Below the pieces are notes generated by a model, which worked only from the letters and a program-made list of their open reading frames with translations, was not told the DNA's origin and did not search any database. Positions 1 through 9,876 of a stretch of 64,000 nt of DNA are shown one piece after another. The position numbers and the translations under genes were made by a program. The stretch's first letter is position 1; every line of letters begins with the position of its first letter. Source of the DNA: Tessaracoccus sp. MC1865 (lineage in GTDB: Bacteria > Actinomycetota > Actinomycetes > Propionibacteriales > Propionibacteriaceae); contig NZ_CP072596.1 in assembly GCF_017815535.1 (NCBI RefSeq), positions 124,001-188,000 on the forward strand. The letters are read 5' to 3'.

Positions 1-1
1 G

Positions 2-412
2 GAGGGCGGCGCGCTGGCCACCTTCGAGGCAACACGTTTCGCGACAGGCCGGAAGAACTCCATCCGGATCGAGCTGAACGGCTCCGACGGGTCACTGGCC
101 TTCGACTTCGAAGACCTCAACGTGCTTCACGTGCTCGACGGCCGGGGTGCGGACTCCGGCTTCACCCGCGTGGTGGTGACCGAACCGGAGCACCCCTACC
201 TCTCGGGCTGGTGGCCGCCGGGCCACATGCTCGGCTACGAACACGGCTTCACGCACCAGGCCGTGGATTTCCTCAGCGCTATCGCCGAAGACCACCAACC
301 GCATCCGAATTTCCGCGACGGTCTCGGCATCCAGCGCGTGCTGGACGCCGTCGCCCAGAGCGCCACGCAGAGTGCCGTTTGGACGCCGATCAATCTGGAA
401 AGGAGGACCTGA
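2..412 (+). CDS. Gfo/Idh/MocA-family oxidoreductase, C-terminal fragment (cut by window edge)
   Basis: The open frame enters from the left edge (first full codon at base 2) and stops at 410-412, leaving about 136 residues. The visible part fits the C-terminal alpha/beta domain of NAD(P)-dependent sugar oxidoreductases: a GxDGSLAFDFEDLN-like strand followed by a late helix (HQAVDFLSAIAED) and the DGLGIQRVLDAV segment typical of the family's end. The nucleotide-binding N-terminus lies outside the window, so cofactor and substrate cannot be judged. It precedes three TIM-barrel sugar isomerase/epimerase-like genes on the same strand, suggesting a sugar-oxidation operon. An unrelated Gfo/Idh gene occurs at 27864. 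Confidence 0.8.
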   Translation, partial: EGGALATFEATRFATGRKNSIRIELNGSDGSLAFDFEDLNVLHVLDGRGADSGFTRVVVTEPEHPYLSGWWPPGHMLGYEHGFTHQAVDFLSAIAEDHQPHPNFRDGLGIQRVLDAVAQSATQSAVWTPINLERRT

Positions 413-490
413 CCATCAGCGCGAGCCGCTCGCGATCCACTCACCACTCGTCACAAAGACCCATCAACGTCTCTTGGAAAGGAGACCTTC

Positions 491-1612
491 GTGTCCACCT
501 ACGACGATGTAGCACCAGATCGACTCGAACTCGGCCGCAGACTCGGCCTGTCCCGCCGCCAGCTCTTCGCGGCCTCCACCGGGATCGCGGCAGCCGCGGC
601 CTTCCCGCTCCAGGCTGCCGCCAATCCCGGCACTTCCAACGCCCAGTTGGTCCCCGGTCCGCGCCGCGGCATCATCCTCTACACGGTCCGCGACGCCATC
701 TCCCGTGACCCCGCCTCCACACCCTTCGCCTCCGGTTTCCGCTCGGTATTCGAAGCGCTGGCCGAGATGGGTTACCGGCAAGTGGAGTTCGCCGGCTACA
801 ACCAGCATGCCAACGCCGAAGGTGGTCGCTCTCTGGGAACCCCAGAAGGCGCCCGGCTGCTCCGCAGTTGGCTCGACGACAACGGGCTGGTCGGCCAGGG
901 CAGCCATGGCAGCGTCCCGGGCGCCATCTCGGACTCCAGCCTGGCGTCGTTCGATGCCGCCTGTGAGGTGGCCAACATCCTCGGGATGAAGCACGTCGGC
1001 ACCGGTTCGGATCCGACGGGCAGTAACTACAAGGCGGACTGGGACCTGGCCGTCGACCGGTGGAACTTCCTCGGGGAGCGGGCCTGGAACAAACACGGCC
1101 TGAAGCTGTACACGCACAACCACGACGCCGCCTACAACTTCCTGCTGGACAGCGGACCGGAAGATGCGCTCGGAAGGCCAACCCGTTCGTCGGGCATCCG
1201 AAAGCTCGAGTACTTCATCGCCCGGACCGAGCCGAAGTACGTCCACTTCGAACTGGACATCTACTGGGGCATGGTCGCCCAGTACAAGCACCAGATGTTC
1301 ACGGCACCCGACGGGGAGCAGGTCGAATCGATCTTCGATCCGTTGGCGGTCGTACAGGCACAGACATCGCGGTTCCCGCTATTCCACGCCAAGGACGGCC
1401 GGATCAACACCAGCGTGTCCAACGGCTATGAAATGGTCCCCTTCGGAACCGGTGACATCGATTTCGCCACGTTCTTCAAGAACATGGGCGCCCGCGGCAA
1501 CCACCACCCCATGTATGAGCAGGACAACGCACCCGGCGGTGCGGCCAATCCCGGCCAGTCGCTGGAGTTCGCTGCTCTGAGCTACCAGAACATGGCTAAC
1601 CTGCGCGGCTAG
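491..1612 (+). CDS. Tat-exported sugar phosphate isomerase/epimerase-like TIM-barrel protein
   Basis: A 373-residue protein with a GTG start at 491 behind an AAAGGAG ribosome site. The N-terminus carries a twin-arginine signal: SRRQLFAAS (Arg22-Arg23), an Ala-rich hydrophobic stretch, then LQAAANPG. This predicts export of a folded, probably metal-loaded enzyme. The rest matches the AP-endonuclease-2/xylose-isomerase-like barrel family (PF01261). Likely metal ligands are His in THNHD, the acids in FELDIYW, His in LFHAKD and Glu in MYEQDN. Relatives next to Gfo/Idh dehydrogenases often act on oxidised sugars or glycosides; the substrate here is unknown. It sits 78 bp after the oxidoreductase and before two cytosolic homologues. 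Confidence 0.85.
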   Translation: MSTYDDVAPDRLELGRRLGLSRRQLFAASTGIAAAAAFPLQAAANPGTSNAQLVPGPRRGIILYTVRDAISRDPASTPFASGFRSVFEALAEMGYRQVEFAGYNQHANAEGGRSLGTPEGARLLRSWLDDNGLVGQGSHGSVPGAISDSSLASFDAACEVANILGMKHVGTGSDPTGSNYKADWDLAVDRWNFLGERAWNKHGLKLYTHNHDAAYNFLLDSGPEDALGRPTRSSGIRKLEYFIARTEPKYVHFELDIYWGMVAQYKHQMFTAPDGEQVESIFDPLAVVQAQTSRFPLFHAKDGRINTSVSNGYEMVPFGTGDIDFATFFKNMGARGNHHPMYEQDNAPGGAANPGQSLEFAALSYQNMANLRG

Positions 1613-1637
1613 CCACCCTGGACACGTGAAAAACCGG

Positions 1638-1691
1638 CCCCCCGGAACGAGAGGTAGAGCCCGATTCCGCGGGCTCTGCCTCTCCGGGGGG
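1638..1691 (+). terminator. Long imperfect hairpin in an operon gap (attenuator or stabiliser)
   Basis: An outer 8-bp arm CCCCCCGG/CCGGGGGG and an inner 14-bp arm (AGAGGTAGAGCCCG against CGGGCTCTGCCTCT, one G-U pair) enclose a 6-base loop; four bases bulge on the left side. No T-run follows. It could be a partial terminator, or a stem protecting the mRNA of the exported protein from 3' decay. Confidence 0.5.
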
Positions 1692-1755
1692 ACGGCCACG
1701 CTCCCTAATGACACAAGGACGTGTCCCAGAACCATATCTTCAGGAGGTCTTCCAG

Positions 1756-2763
1756 ATGTCTCGTCCGATCACCCTTTTCACGGGCCAGTGGGCCGATCTG
1801 CCGTTCGAGGAGGTGTGCAAGCTGGCTGGCGACTGGGGCTACGACGGCCTCGAGATCGCTACTTGGGGCGACCATTTCGAGGTTGACAAGGCGTTGAATG
1901 ATGATGGTTACATCCAGTCGCGCCGCGAGATCTTGGAGAAGAACGGCCTCAAGGTTTTCGCGATCTCCAACCATCTCGTCGGGCAGGCTGTCTGTGACGA
2001 CCCCATCGACCACCGCCATCGCGACATCATCCCCACCGACATCTGGGGCGACGGTGACCCCGAGGGAGTCCGCCGGCGCGCGGCCGAACGGATGAAGGAC
2101 ACCGCCCGGGCCGCCGCCAAGCTTGGCGTCAAGATCGTCACCGGCTTCGCCGGCTCGCCCATCTGGAAGTACATCGCCATGTTCCCGCCCGTCGGGGATG
2201 ATGTCATCCGGGCCGGCTACCAGGAGTTCGCCGATCGCTGGCACCCCATCCTCGATGTCTTCGACGAGGTGGGCGTGCGGTTCGCGCACGAGACGCATCC
2301 CAGCGAAATTGCGTTCGACTACTGGAGCACCAAGGCCACCCTGGAGGCGATCGGGCATCGCGAGGCGTTCGGGATCAACTGGGATCCGAGTCACATGGTG
2401 TGGCAGCAGATCGACCCCGTCGGCTTCATCCTCGACTTCCACGAGCGGATCTACCACGTGCACTGCAAGGACACCAAGGTGCGCCTGACCGGCGGGCGCA
2501 ACGGCCGCCTGTCGTCGCTGCTGCCGTGGGCAGACCCCCGCCGCGGCTGGGACTTCATCTCCGTGGGTCACGGCGACGTGCCGTGGGAGGACGCCATCCG
2601 CGCGCTCAACTCCATCGGGTACGACGGTCCGCTGTCGGTCGAATGGGAGGACGCGGGCATGGACCGACTCATCGGCGCGCCCGATGCCCTTGAGTTCGTC
2701 CGCAAGCTCAACTTCAGCGCGCCGGAGGCCGCCTTTGATGCAGCGTTCTCATCTGGGAACTGA
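1756..2763 (+). CDS. Cytosolic sugar phosphate isomerase/epimerase-like TIM-barrel enzyme
   Basis: 335 residues. I chose ATG 1756 because CAGGAGG lies 7 bases upstream; the frame is open further upstream but without a good ribosome site. The protein opens with a barrel strand ([17 protein letters not shown]) and shows the PF01261 pattern: [51 protein letters not shown], and [11 protein letters not shown] near the end. The His, Glu, Asp and His residues in these motifs are the expected metal and substrate ligands. No signal peptide is visible, so it should act in the cytosol on whatever the upstream exported enzyme and dehydrogenase deliver. Annotation beyond family is not justified. Confidence 0.88.
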   Translation: MSRPITLFTGQWADLPFEEVCKLAGDWGYDGLEIATWGDHFEVDKALNDDGYIQSRREILEKNGLKVFAISNHLVGQAVCDDPIDHRHRDIIPTDIWGDGDPEGVRRRAAERMKDTARAAAKLGVKIVTGFAGSPIWKYIAMFPPVGDDVIRAGYQEFADRWHPILDVFDEVGVRFAHETHPSEIAFDYWSTKATLEAIGHREAFGINWDPSHMVWQQIDPVGFILDFHERIYHVHCKDTKVRLTGGRNGRLSSLLPWADPRRGWDFISVGHGDVPWEDAIRALNSIGYDGPLSVEWEDAGMDRLIGAPDALEFVRKLNFSAPEAAFDAAFSSGN

Positions 2764-2768
2764 CAGCT

Positions 2769-3848
2769 GTGGACACACCACTCAACAGCGACCCCCGCTG
2801 GACGTTCCCTCTGCGTCCGTCGGGCGGCTCGTTGTCGGACTGGTCGCCCGCCGAGATCGCTGACGTGGTCCATGCGCTCGCCGAGCGCGGCGCCACGTCC
2901 GTGGTCCTCAGCGACGACGACCTGGTTGGGCCGGACGGCGAACCGGCGGACGACGCCCTCATCACCGTGGTGCCGGCGCTACGGGCTGCTGGCGTGCGCG
3001 TGGCATTGGCGTGGCCTGATGTGACCACCCACCCGGTCTTCGCGGACGGGGCTCTGTGCGCCGCCGGGAAGGGCGTGCGACGGTTCGCTCTGGCCAAGGT
3101 GTTGCGCTTTGTCGACCTCGCCGCTGCGCTCGGCGCGGAGACCTTCGTCCTCCACGAGAGCCGCGGCTCCGGTTGGGGGCGTGACCCGTTCGCGGACGCC
3201 CAGCGACTACGGGAGGCCGTGGACGCGGTCACCCAGTACATCTACGAACAGGGCTTCGAGTTGCGGGTGGCGGTGGTGACCGGACCGGGGTCGCTCCTGC
3301 TGACTGCGGTGGAAGGGCTCGGGTTCCGAGCAGAACTCAACCAGCCCGAGGCGGTGGGCATCGTGTCCTCGGGTGCGGACCTGACGGGGACGGCTTGGGC
3401 CTGGGGGAGTACGGCGCTCACGGGTGTCGACCTGGGCCGCATGAACGGGGATCCGCTCCATCAGTTCAGGATGATCGACCTGCTCGAACGCGGTTCTCTG
3501 GCCGGGCAGATGCCCTTCGCTGGACACCTGGTGTTCCGGTTCCCAGCACCCGCCCAGATCAGCCCGGAACAGTACGTGGCATTGGCCTCTGGAGCGGCCG
3601 CTCGGTACGGGGGGCTCGCCCAGCGGGTGGCCCAGTGGCACCGTGAGCCCGCCGTGGAAGAGGCCCTGTCCAGTGCGGAGCTGACGGTGAGCCTCGACCC
3701 CACTTTCCATCCCGGCGAGACACCGGCCCAGTTGACCCATGCGACCGACACCGGCCAGCCCGAGGCCTGTTCGTCAACTGCGCAACGGCTACGGCAGCTC
3801 ACGTTGCTGCAGGCTCTGGGCGTGGAGGGAAAGGTCAGCGCACGGTGA
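2769..3848 (+). CDS. Xylose isomerase-like TIM-barrel protein
   Basis: 359 residues with a GTG start at 2769, only 5 bases after the preceding stop, so probably cotranscribed. The first half resembles xylose isomerase: WTFPLRPSGGS, a long helix with DDDLVGPDGEP, and FVLHESRGSGWGRDPFADAQRL, like the XylA barrel. Later parts are weaker: LNQPEAVGIVSSGADLTG where XylA has its metal-binding acids, then GVDLGRMNGD, then a helical C-terminal region. Several canonical XylA metal-ligand motifs are not obvious, so true xylose isomerisation is doubtful. The last 14 bases overlap the convergent gene at 3835. Confidence 0.7.
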   Translation: MDTPLNSDPRWTFPLRPSGGSLSDWSPAEIADVVHALAERGATSVVLSDDDLVGPDGEPADDALITVVPALRAAGVRVALAWPDVTTHPVFADGALCAAGKGVRRFALAKVLRFVDLAAALGAETFVLHESRGSGWGRDPFADAQRLREAVDAVTQYIYEQGFELRVAVVTGPGSLLLTAVEGLGFRAELNQPEAVGIVSSGADLTGTAWAWGSTALTGVDLGRMNGDPLHQFRMIDLLERGSLAGQMPFAGHLVFRFPAPAQISPEQYVALASGAAARYGGLAQRVAQWHREPAVEEALSSAELTVSLDPTFHPGETPAQLTHATDTGQPEACSSTAQRLRQLTLLQALGVEGKVSAR

Positions 3849-4569
3849 GCGACCGCGCGCGCTGCGCGACCCGCCCGTCGCCGAGTTCGCCCTGCCTGGC
3901 CGGTCTGCCGCGGTAGGCCTCGATGAGGGCCGCCACCACCCGGGGGTCGGAGTCGATCTGGCTCACGCCCACCTGGAGTTGGGTCTTGTCGGTGGGGATG
4001 AGCAAACGGGCGCCCTTGATCTCCGGCGCGCCGGTGAGCTGGGCCCACGGCACGCGGGTCTCCTTCCCCATGCTCGCGACGGTGGTCACATGGCTGGGTG
4101 AGAGCACCAGACCGGGCGGGTTCCGGTACGCGAACCAGCCGTCGGCGATGCCCCACCCGACGATCAGCGCCAGCATGACGGCGAAGCTCATACCGCCGTC
4201 GTCCGTGAGGTAGCCGGTCAGGCGCAGGGTGATGTCGACGAGCACCACGATGCCGGCGAGGCCGGTCAGCAGCAGCGGAATGAGCCGCGACGACGGCGCC
4301 GGGCCGATCCGCGTCACGCCGTCGCCCAGCGAGAGGCGCAGGGTGCCCGAGCGACCGCGCCGGTTGAGGTACTGGGAGATGAGGATCGCCGAGAGCGCCA
4401 GGGTGATGGCCAGCGACGAGGTGACCAGCCAGGGCATCTCGTAGACGATGGCCAGCACCAGCGCCACGACCGCGAAGATCGGGAACAGGACGGTGCCCAC
4501 CAACGCGGAACCGGGGAAGAGCGGCTCCTTCGGCGCATCGACTTCGATGACGGTGCGGGTCTCGTCCAT
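3835..4569 (-). CDS. Membrane protein with PH-like domain, function unknown
   Basis: 244 residues; the ATG at 4567-4569 is preceded by GGAGG 5 bases away. The frame stays open upstream into low-complexity Thr codons, the antisense of the aspartate tail at 4694, which I excluded. Four hydrophobic segments occur as two hairpins (about residues 20-60 and 85-130: ALVGTVLFPIFAVVALVLA, LVTSSLAITLALSAILI, LIPLLLTGLAGIVVLVDI, MSFAVMLALIVGWGIADG). A soluble C-terminal part follows with VLSPSHVTTVASMGKETRVPW, which looks like a bacterial PH-type strand set. No enzyme motif is visible. It overlaps the convergent gene 2769-3848. Confidence 0.7.
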   Translation of the reverse strand: MDETRTVIEVDAPKEPLFPGSALVGTVLFPIFAVVALVLAIVYEMPWLVTSSLAITLALSAILISQYLNRRGRSGTLRLSLGDGVTRIGPAPSSRLIPLLLTGLAGIVVLVDITLRLTGYLTDDGGMSFAVMLALIVGWGIADGWFAYRNPPGLVLSPSHVTTVASMGKETRVPWAQLTGAPEIKGARLLIPTDKTQLQVGVSQIDSDPRVVAALIEAYRGRPARQGELGDGRVAQRARSLTVR

Positions 4570-4693
4570 GAGGTCCTCCGGGGTTGTGACTCCCTGCATC
4601 CTAGGGCCGCGCAGCGCGGGGGCAGACACAGGGCCGGTCCGCAGCGCGCTGGGGGACGCGCCGGGACAGGCCTGATCAGGAAGCGATGCGGGC

Positions 4694-5302
4694 TCAGTCG
4701 TCGTCGTGGTCGTCGTCGTGGTCGTCGTCGTCCCAGTCGTGGTCGTCGTCGTCCCGGTCGTCGTCGTGGTCGTCGTCCCGGTCGTCGTCCCAGTCATCGT
4801 CGTGGTCGTCGTCCCGGTCATCGTCGTCCCGGTCATCGTCGTCCCAGTCATCGTCGTCGTTGTAGACCGGGGTGGAGGTGGTCTTCTTGACGGTGGCGGC
4901 CTTCGTCTTTGCGGGGGCGGCGACGGACGTCTTGGCCGGGGCGGGGGCCATGCCCGGAGCCGGGGTGAGCGAACTGTCGACGGTGGACGACAGGCCCTGC
5001 TCGTCGTCGCAGGTGAAATTGTTGTCGAGGTCGTCGCACTGGTCTGTGCCGGTGATCACGATGGTCTCGGTGGCGGTTGGGGCCGGCGTGGGCTGTGGCG
5101 TGGTGGGGTCCGCGTCTGGGCTGGCGCTCACCGTCGGGGCCGCCACGATGATGGGCTCCATGTGGGGAGTGGGCGAGACTGCCGGCGAGCTGACGGCCGG
5201 CGCGGGTGTGGGGGATGCGGCGGAGGCCAGCAGCCCACCGCCGACTGCGGCGACACCGAACGCGGCCGCCGCGAGCCAGGTGGTGGAGGTTTTGAGAGCC
5301 AT
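4694..5302 (-). CDS. Exported protein with a C-terminal poly-aspartate tail
   Basis: 202 residues, start supported by GAAGGAG 7 bases upstream. A signal peptide or anchor (TTWLAAAAFGVAAVGGGLLA) is followed by a Pro/Ser/Thr/Ala-rich spacer, one short patch with two cysteines (DQCDDLDNNFTCDDEQG, possibly a disulfide or EF-hand-like calcium loop), a basic Ala/Lys linker (KTKAATVKKTT), and about 55 C-terminal residues that are almost only Asp with scattered Arg, His and Trp. Such a tail would be strongly anionic outside the cell and could bind calcium, other cations or cationic peptides; this is inference. It is divergent from the two-component system at 5469 and has a counterpart at 7607. Confidence 0.85.
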   Translation of the reverse strand: MALKTSTTWLAAAAFGVAAVGGGLLASAASPTPAPAVSSPAVSPTPHMEPIIVAAPTVSASPDADPTTPQPTPAPTATETIVITGTDQCDDLDNNFTCDDEQGLSSTVDSSLTPAPGMAPAPAKTSVAAPAKTKAATVKKTTSTPVYNDDDDWDDDDRDDDDRDDDHDDDWDDDRDDDHDDDRDDDDHDWDDDDHDDDHDDD

Positions 5303-5346
5303 CTGAATACTCCTTCGAAGTGGTTGTTGAGACCATCACACCGGTC

Positions 5347-5388
5347 GCAGATGAGGGGAACCACGCGGGAATCGTGAGAGGTTTCTCA
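5347..5388. promoter_or_regulatory. Shared palindromic box and 9-mer between exported protein and kinase genes
   Basis: TGAGA-N4-TCTCA lies at 5375-5388, and GCAGATGAG at 5347-5355. Both elements recur at 8061-8074 and 8056-8064 upstream of the second poly-aspartate gene, at similar distance from the start codon (73 and 59 bp for the palindrome). The gap is the divergent control region for the gene at 4694 and the kinase at 5469. Binding by the response regulator encoded at 6935 is the simplest reading but is inferred. Confidence 0.5.
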
Positions 5389-5468
5389 TGGGTGAGGGGC
5401 TTCGTCACGAGGGCACGCCGGTCGCCACCGTGTGAGCGCCCGGTCCGCGCTCAGGGCAGGATAGGGAC

Positions 5469-6938
5469 ATGATCTCCCAGCAACCCGACCTCGTCGCCAA
5501 GGTGACGCTGCGGGCGCGCTTGATCACCACGATGGTGCTGCTCGCGGGGCTGGCGCTGCTGACGTCCGGCGCCATCGTCGCGGTGCTGCAGCACCGCGCC
5601 ATCCACAGCGGTGTCGACGACCAACTGACGCGCACGCGCGACGAACTCCGCGTGCTCGCAACGGAGGGCATCGACCCCGCCACCGGCCAGTCCTTCGCCG
5701 GGCCGTCGGAGCTGCTGCACACCTTCCTGGCCCGAACCGTGATCGGCGAGGCCGAGGGGGAGTTGGCCGTCGTGGACGGCCAGGTGCGCTGGGTCGCTTC
5801 GACGGACGTTCCGCTGCGCCCCGAGAACGACGAGGAACTCGTCGGCCACCTGATGCCCATGGCCGCCGGCAACCAGATCCGCATCGACACCGTCCGCACC
5901 CCGGATGGGAACTACCGGGTGCTCGTGGCGCCCGTGCAGTACCCCGGGTCGACGGGTGCGCTGGTGCACGTCTACGACCTGGACCTCGTCGAGGCGGAAC
6001 TGCGCCGCACGATGACGCTGTACGCCGTGGTCGCCGTCGGCACCGTGCTGCTGTTGGTGCTCGTCGCCTGGATCTCCGTGGGCAGGCTGCTGCGGCCCAT
6101 CGAGGAACTACGCAAGGCCGCCGAGTCGATCGACGAGCGCGACCTCACGTCACGCGTGCCGGTGCGCGGCCGCGACGACCTCACCGCCCTGTCCAGCACC
6201 ATCAACCGGATGCTCGACCGCGTCCAGCGCTCCGTCGAGGGCCAGCGCCAGCTGCTCGACGACGTGGGCCACGAACTCCGCACGCCCATCACCGTGGTGC
6301 GCGGCCACATGGAACTCGTCGACCCCGACGACCCCGTCGACGTGCGGGAGACGCGGGACCTCGTCATCGACGAGGCCGACCGGATGGGCGTGCTCGTCAA
6401 CGACATGCTGATGCTGGCGAAGGCCACGGAGTCAGACTTCGTGCAGCCCCGCTGGTTCGACGTGGCGACACTGACGGACCAGGTGCTGGAGAAGGCACGG
6501 GCGCTGGGGGACCGCGCGTGGCGGCTCGAGCGCATCGCCTCGGCCGAGGCGTTCCTCGACCCGGGCCGCATGACGCAGGCCTGGCTGCAACTGGCCGCCA
6601 ACGCCGTCAAATACTCCGACGCGGGCTCGGCCATCACGCTGGGTTCGGCGCTCGAGCGCGGTGAGGTGCTGCTGTGGGTCCGCGACGAGGGCATCGGCAT
6701 CGAGCCCGATCAGCTGGACGTGGTCCGGCAGCGCTTCGGTCGCAGCCGCGTGGGGGCTGCCCACGCGCAGGGCGCGGGGCTGGGGCTCAGTATCGTCGAG
6801 TCGATCATGGCCGCGCACGGTGGCCGCCTGGACATTGAATCGACGGTGGGCGTCGGCTCCCGGTTCACCCTCGTGCTGCCGCTCGGTCCGGTGGAACCCG
6901 CCGAACTCGAACCGACCATCAAGATGGAGAGCTTATGA
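5469..6938 (+). CDS. Sensor histidine kinase (HisKA type)
   Basis: 489 residues. Transmembrane segment 1 (about residues 18-41) and segment 2 (about 182-203) bound an extracellular sensor domain of about 140 residues. A HAMP region follows (WISVGRLLRPIEELRKAAESI), then the H box GHELRTPITVVRGH with phospho-acceptor His268, N box LQLAANAVKYS, G1 RDEGIGIE and G2 GAGLGLSIV. All expected ATPase motifs are present, so it should be active. Its stop overlaps the start of the response regulator (ATGA at 6935). The immediate flanks encode two exported acidic proteins, suggesting an envelope signal such as divalent cations or cationic peptides; that stimulus is inferred. Confidence 0.95.
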   Translation: MISQQPDLVAKVTLRARLITTMVLLAGLALLTSGAIVAVLQHRAIHSGVDDQLTRTRDELRVLATEGIDPATGQSFAGPSELLHTFLARTVIGEAEGELAVVDGQVRWVASTDVPLRPENDEELVGHLMPMAAGNQIRIDTVRTPDGNYRVLVAPVQYPGSTGALVHVYDLDLVEAELRRTMTLYAVVAVGTVLLLVLVAWISVGRLLRPIEELRKAAESIDERDLTSRVPVRGRDDLTALSSTINRMLDRVQRSVEGQRQLLDDVGHELRTPITVVRGHMELVDPDDPVDVRETRDLVIDEADRMGVLVNDMLMLAKATESDFVQPRWFDVATLTDQVLEKARALGDRAWRLERIASAEAFLDPGRMTQAWLQLAANAVKYSDAGSAITLGSALERGEVLLWVRDEGIGIEPDQLDVVRQRFGRSRVGAAHAQGAGLGLSIVESIMAAHGGRLDIESTVGVGSRFTLVLPLGPVEPAELEPTIKMESL

Positions 6939-7603
6939 GCACGATCCTGATCATCGAGGACGAGACCCGCATCGCCGGATTCATCGCCAAGGGGCTGAAG
7001 GCGGCGGGCTTCACCTCCCACACCACCGCGTCGGGGTCCGAGGGCGCCACGCTGGCGGTGCACGGCAATTTCGACCTGGTGATCCTCGACGTCGGCCTGC
7101 CGGACATCGACGGCTTCGAGGTGCTCGAGCAGATCCGCGGGCAGGGGGTCGCCGTGCCGGTGATCATGCTGACGGCCCGGTCCTCCGTCGCGGATCGCGT
7201 GGCCGGGCTCGAGGGCGGCGCGGACGACTACATGCCCAAGCCCTTCTCGTTCGAGGAACTGTTGGCGCGGATCCGGCTGCGGTTGCGCACCGAGTCGCCC
7301 CAGCCGGCCGGGCAGAGCGTGACGCAGTTGTCGCACAACGGCCTGGTGCTGGATTTCCGGACGCGCAAGGCCCAGGTGGACGGCGAGTGGGTGGACCTGT
7401 CCGCCCGCGAATTCACGTTGGCGGAGACGTTCCTGCGCAACCCTGGGCAGGTGCTGAGCCGCGAGCAGCTGCTGAGCAATGTGTGGGGCTTCGACTTCGA
7501 CCCGGGCAGCAACGTCGTCGACGTTTACGTCCGATACCTGCGGGGCAAGCTGGGCAAGGACCGCTTCGAGACGGTCCGCGGGATGGGCTACCGGCTGGCG
7601 TGA
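6935..7603 (+). CDS. OmpR/PhoB-family response regulator
   Basis: 222 residues starting in a 4-bp overlap with the kinase gene. The receiver domain shows the acidic pair EDE near residues 8-10, phospho-acceptor Asp52 in VILDVGLPDIDG, the switch Thr in MLTAR and conserved Lys102 in MPKPFSFEEL. The C-terminal winged helix (about residues 125-220) has the family hallmarks LSAREFTLAETFLRNPGQVL and VVDVYVRYLRGKLG, ending in RGMGYRLA. It is the cognate partner of the upstream kinase. The next gene, convergent at 7607, begins 3 bases after its stop. Confidence 0.96.
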   Translation: MSTILIIEDETRIAGFIAKGLKAAGFTSHTTASGSEGATLAVHGNFDLVILDVGLPDIDGFEVLEQIRGQGVAVPVIMLTARSSVADRVAGLEGGADDYMPKPFSFEELLARIRLRLRTESPQPAGQSVTQLSHNGLVLDFRTRKAQVDGEWVDLSAREFTLAETFLRNPGQVLSREQLLSNVWGFDFDPGSNVVDVYVRYLRGKLGKDRFETVRGMGYRLA

Positions 7604-7606
7604 CGG

Positions 7607-8002
7607 CTAGTCGTCGTCATCGTCATCCACGTCATCGTCGTCGTCGTCATCGGTGGACGGGGCCGGTGCCGGCCTGACCGGGGGCGCGGGCTTGACGGGC
7701 TGCGGAGCCACGGTCGTCCGGGTGGGCGCGGGAGTCGTCGTCGCGGGCGTCGACGCGGTGGTGGGCGTCGGGCTGAGCTCCGGTGTCGCGGTGGCCGCGT
7801 CGACGGTGGGGCTGGGCGTCGGCGAAGGGCTGGGAGTCGTCGTCGTGCTGGCCGGGGACGGTACGGCGGTGACCACGATGGCCGGCTCCGCCGGCGGTTG
7901 CGCGAGGGGCGCGGCGAGCGCGACCAGCAGCCAGCCCACGAGCAGCCCGGCCACGACGGCAGCGGCCACCAGCCCGGCCGTCACCCCGCGTTTCCTGTCC
8001 AT
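7607..8002 (-). CDS. Second exported protein with a C-terminal poly-aspartate tail
   Basis: 131 residues, start preceded by AGGAGG. MDRKRGVTAG leads into one transmembrane segment (LVAAAVVAGLLVGWLLVALAA), then a Pro/Thr/Ser/Ala-rich extracellular stretch and a terminal run of about 15 residues that is nearly all Asp. It is a shorter counterpart of the protein at 4694: signal or anchor, Pro/Thr spacer, Asp tail. They share little alignable sequence outside composition, so they may be convergent rather than recent duplicates. Position next to the two-component genes and the shared upstream palindrome suggest co-regulation. The low-complexity tail is read in a clean frame with a normal stop. Confidence 0.8.
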   Translation of the reverse strand: MDRKRGVTAGLVAAAVVAGLLVGWLLVALAAPLAQPPAEPAIVVTAVPSPASTTTTPSPSPTPSPTVDAATATPELSPTPTTASTPATTTPAPTRTTVAPQPVKPAPPVRPAPAPSTDDDDDDDVDDDDDD

Positions 8003-8051
8003 GCGCTTGCCTCCTGCCTCTAGTGAAGGGTGCCAGGATGAAGGGGAGCGG

Positions 8052-8083
8052 AACGGCAGATGAGAAGACTCTCATCTGCCGTT
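8052..8083. promoter_or_regulatory. 14-bp stem-loop containing the shared TGAGA-N4-TCTCA box
   Basis: AACGGCAGATGAGA and its exact complement surround AGAC. It lies between the fumarase stop (8111) and the start of the acidic-protein gene (8002), both on the minus strand. It can therefore be the fumarase terminator, an operator for the acidic protein, or both. The core matches the box at 5375-5388, which favours an operator. Confidence 0.55.
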
Positions 8084-8110
8084 GTGGCTGCGGCCCTCAG
8101 CGGCTGCGGC

Positions 8111-9811
<1,701 letters not shown>

Positions 9812-9876
9812 CGGACCTCCTTGTAAAGCAATCGATTCAGTCTCCCACGCACGATTTCGTGGGTTAGCGTGGGGGC

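Noticed and set aside
4570-4851. Thr-rich N-terminal extension of the PH-like membrane protein
   Set aside because: It is the antisense of the aspartate-codon run of the neighbouring gene; a proper start with GGAGG exists at 4569.
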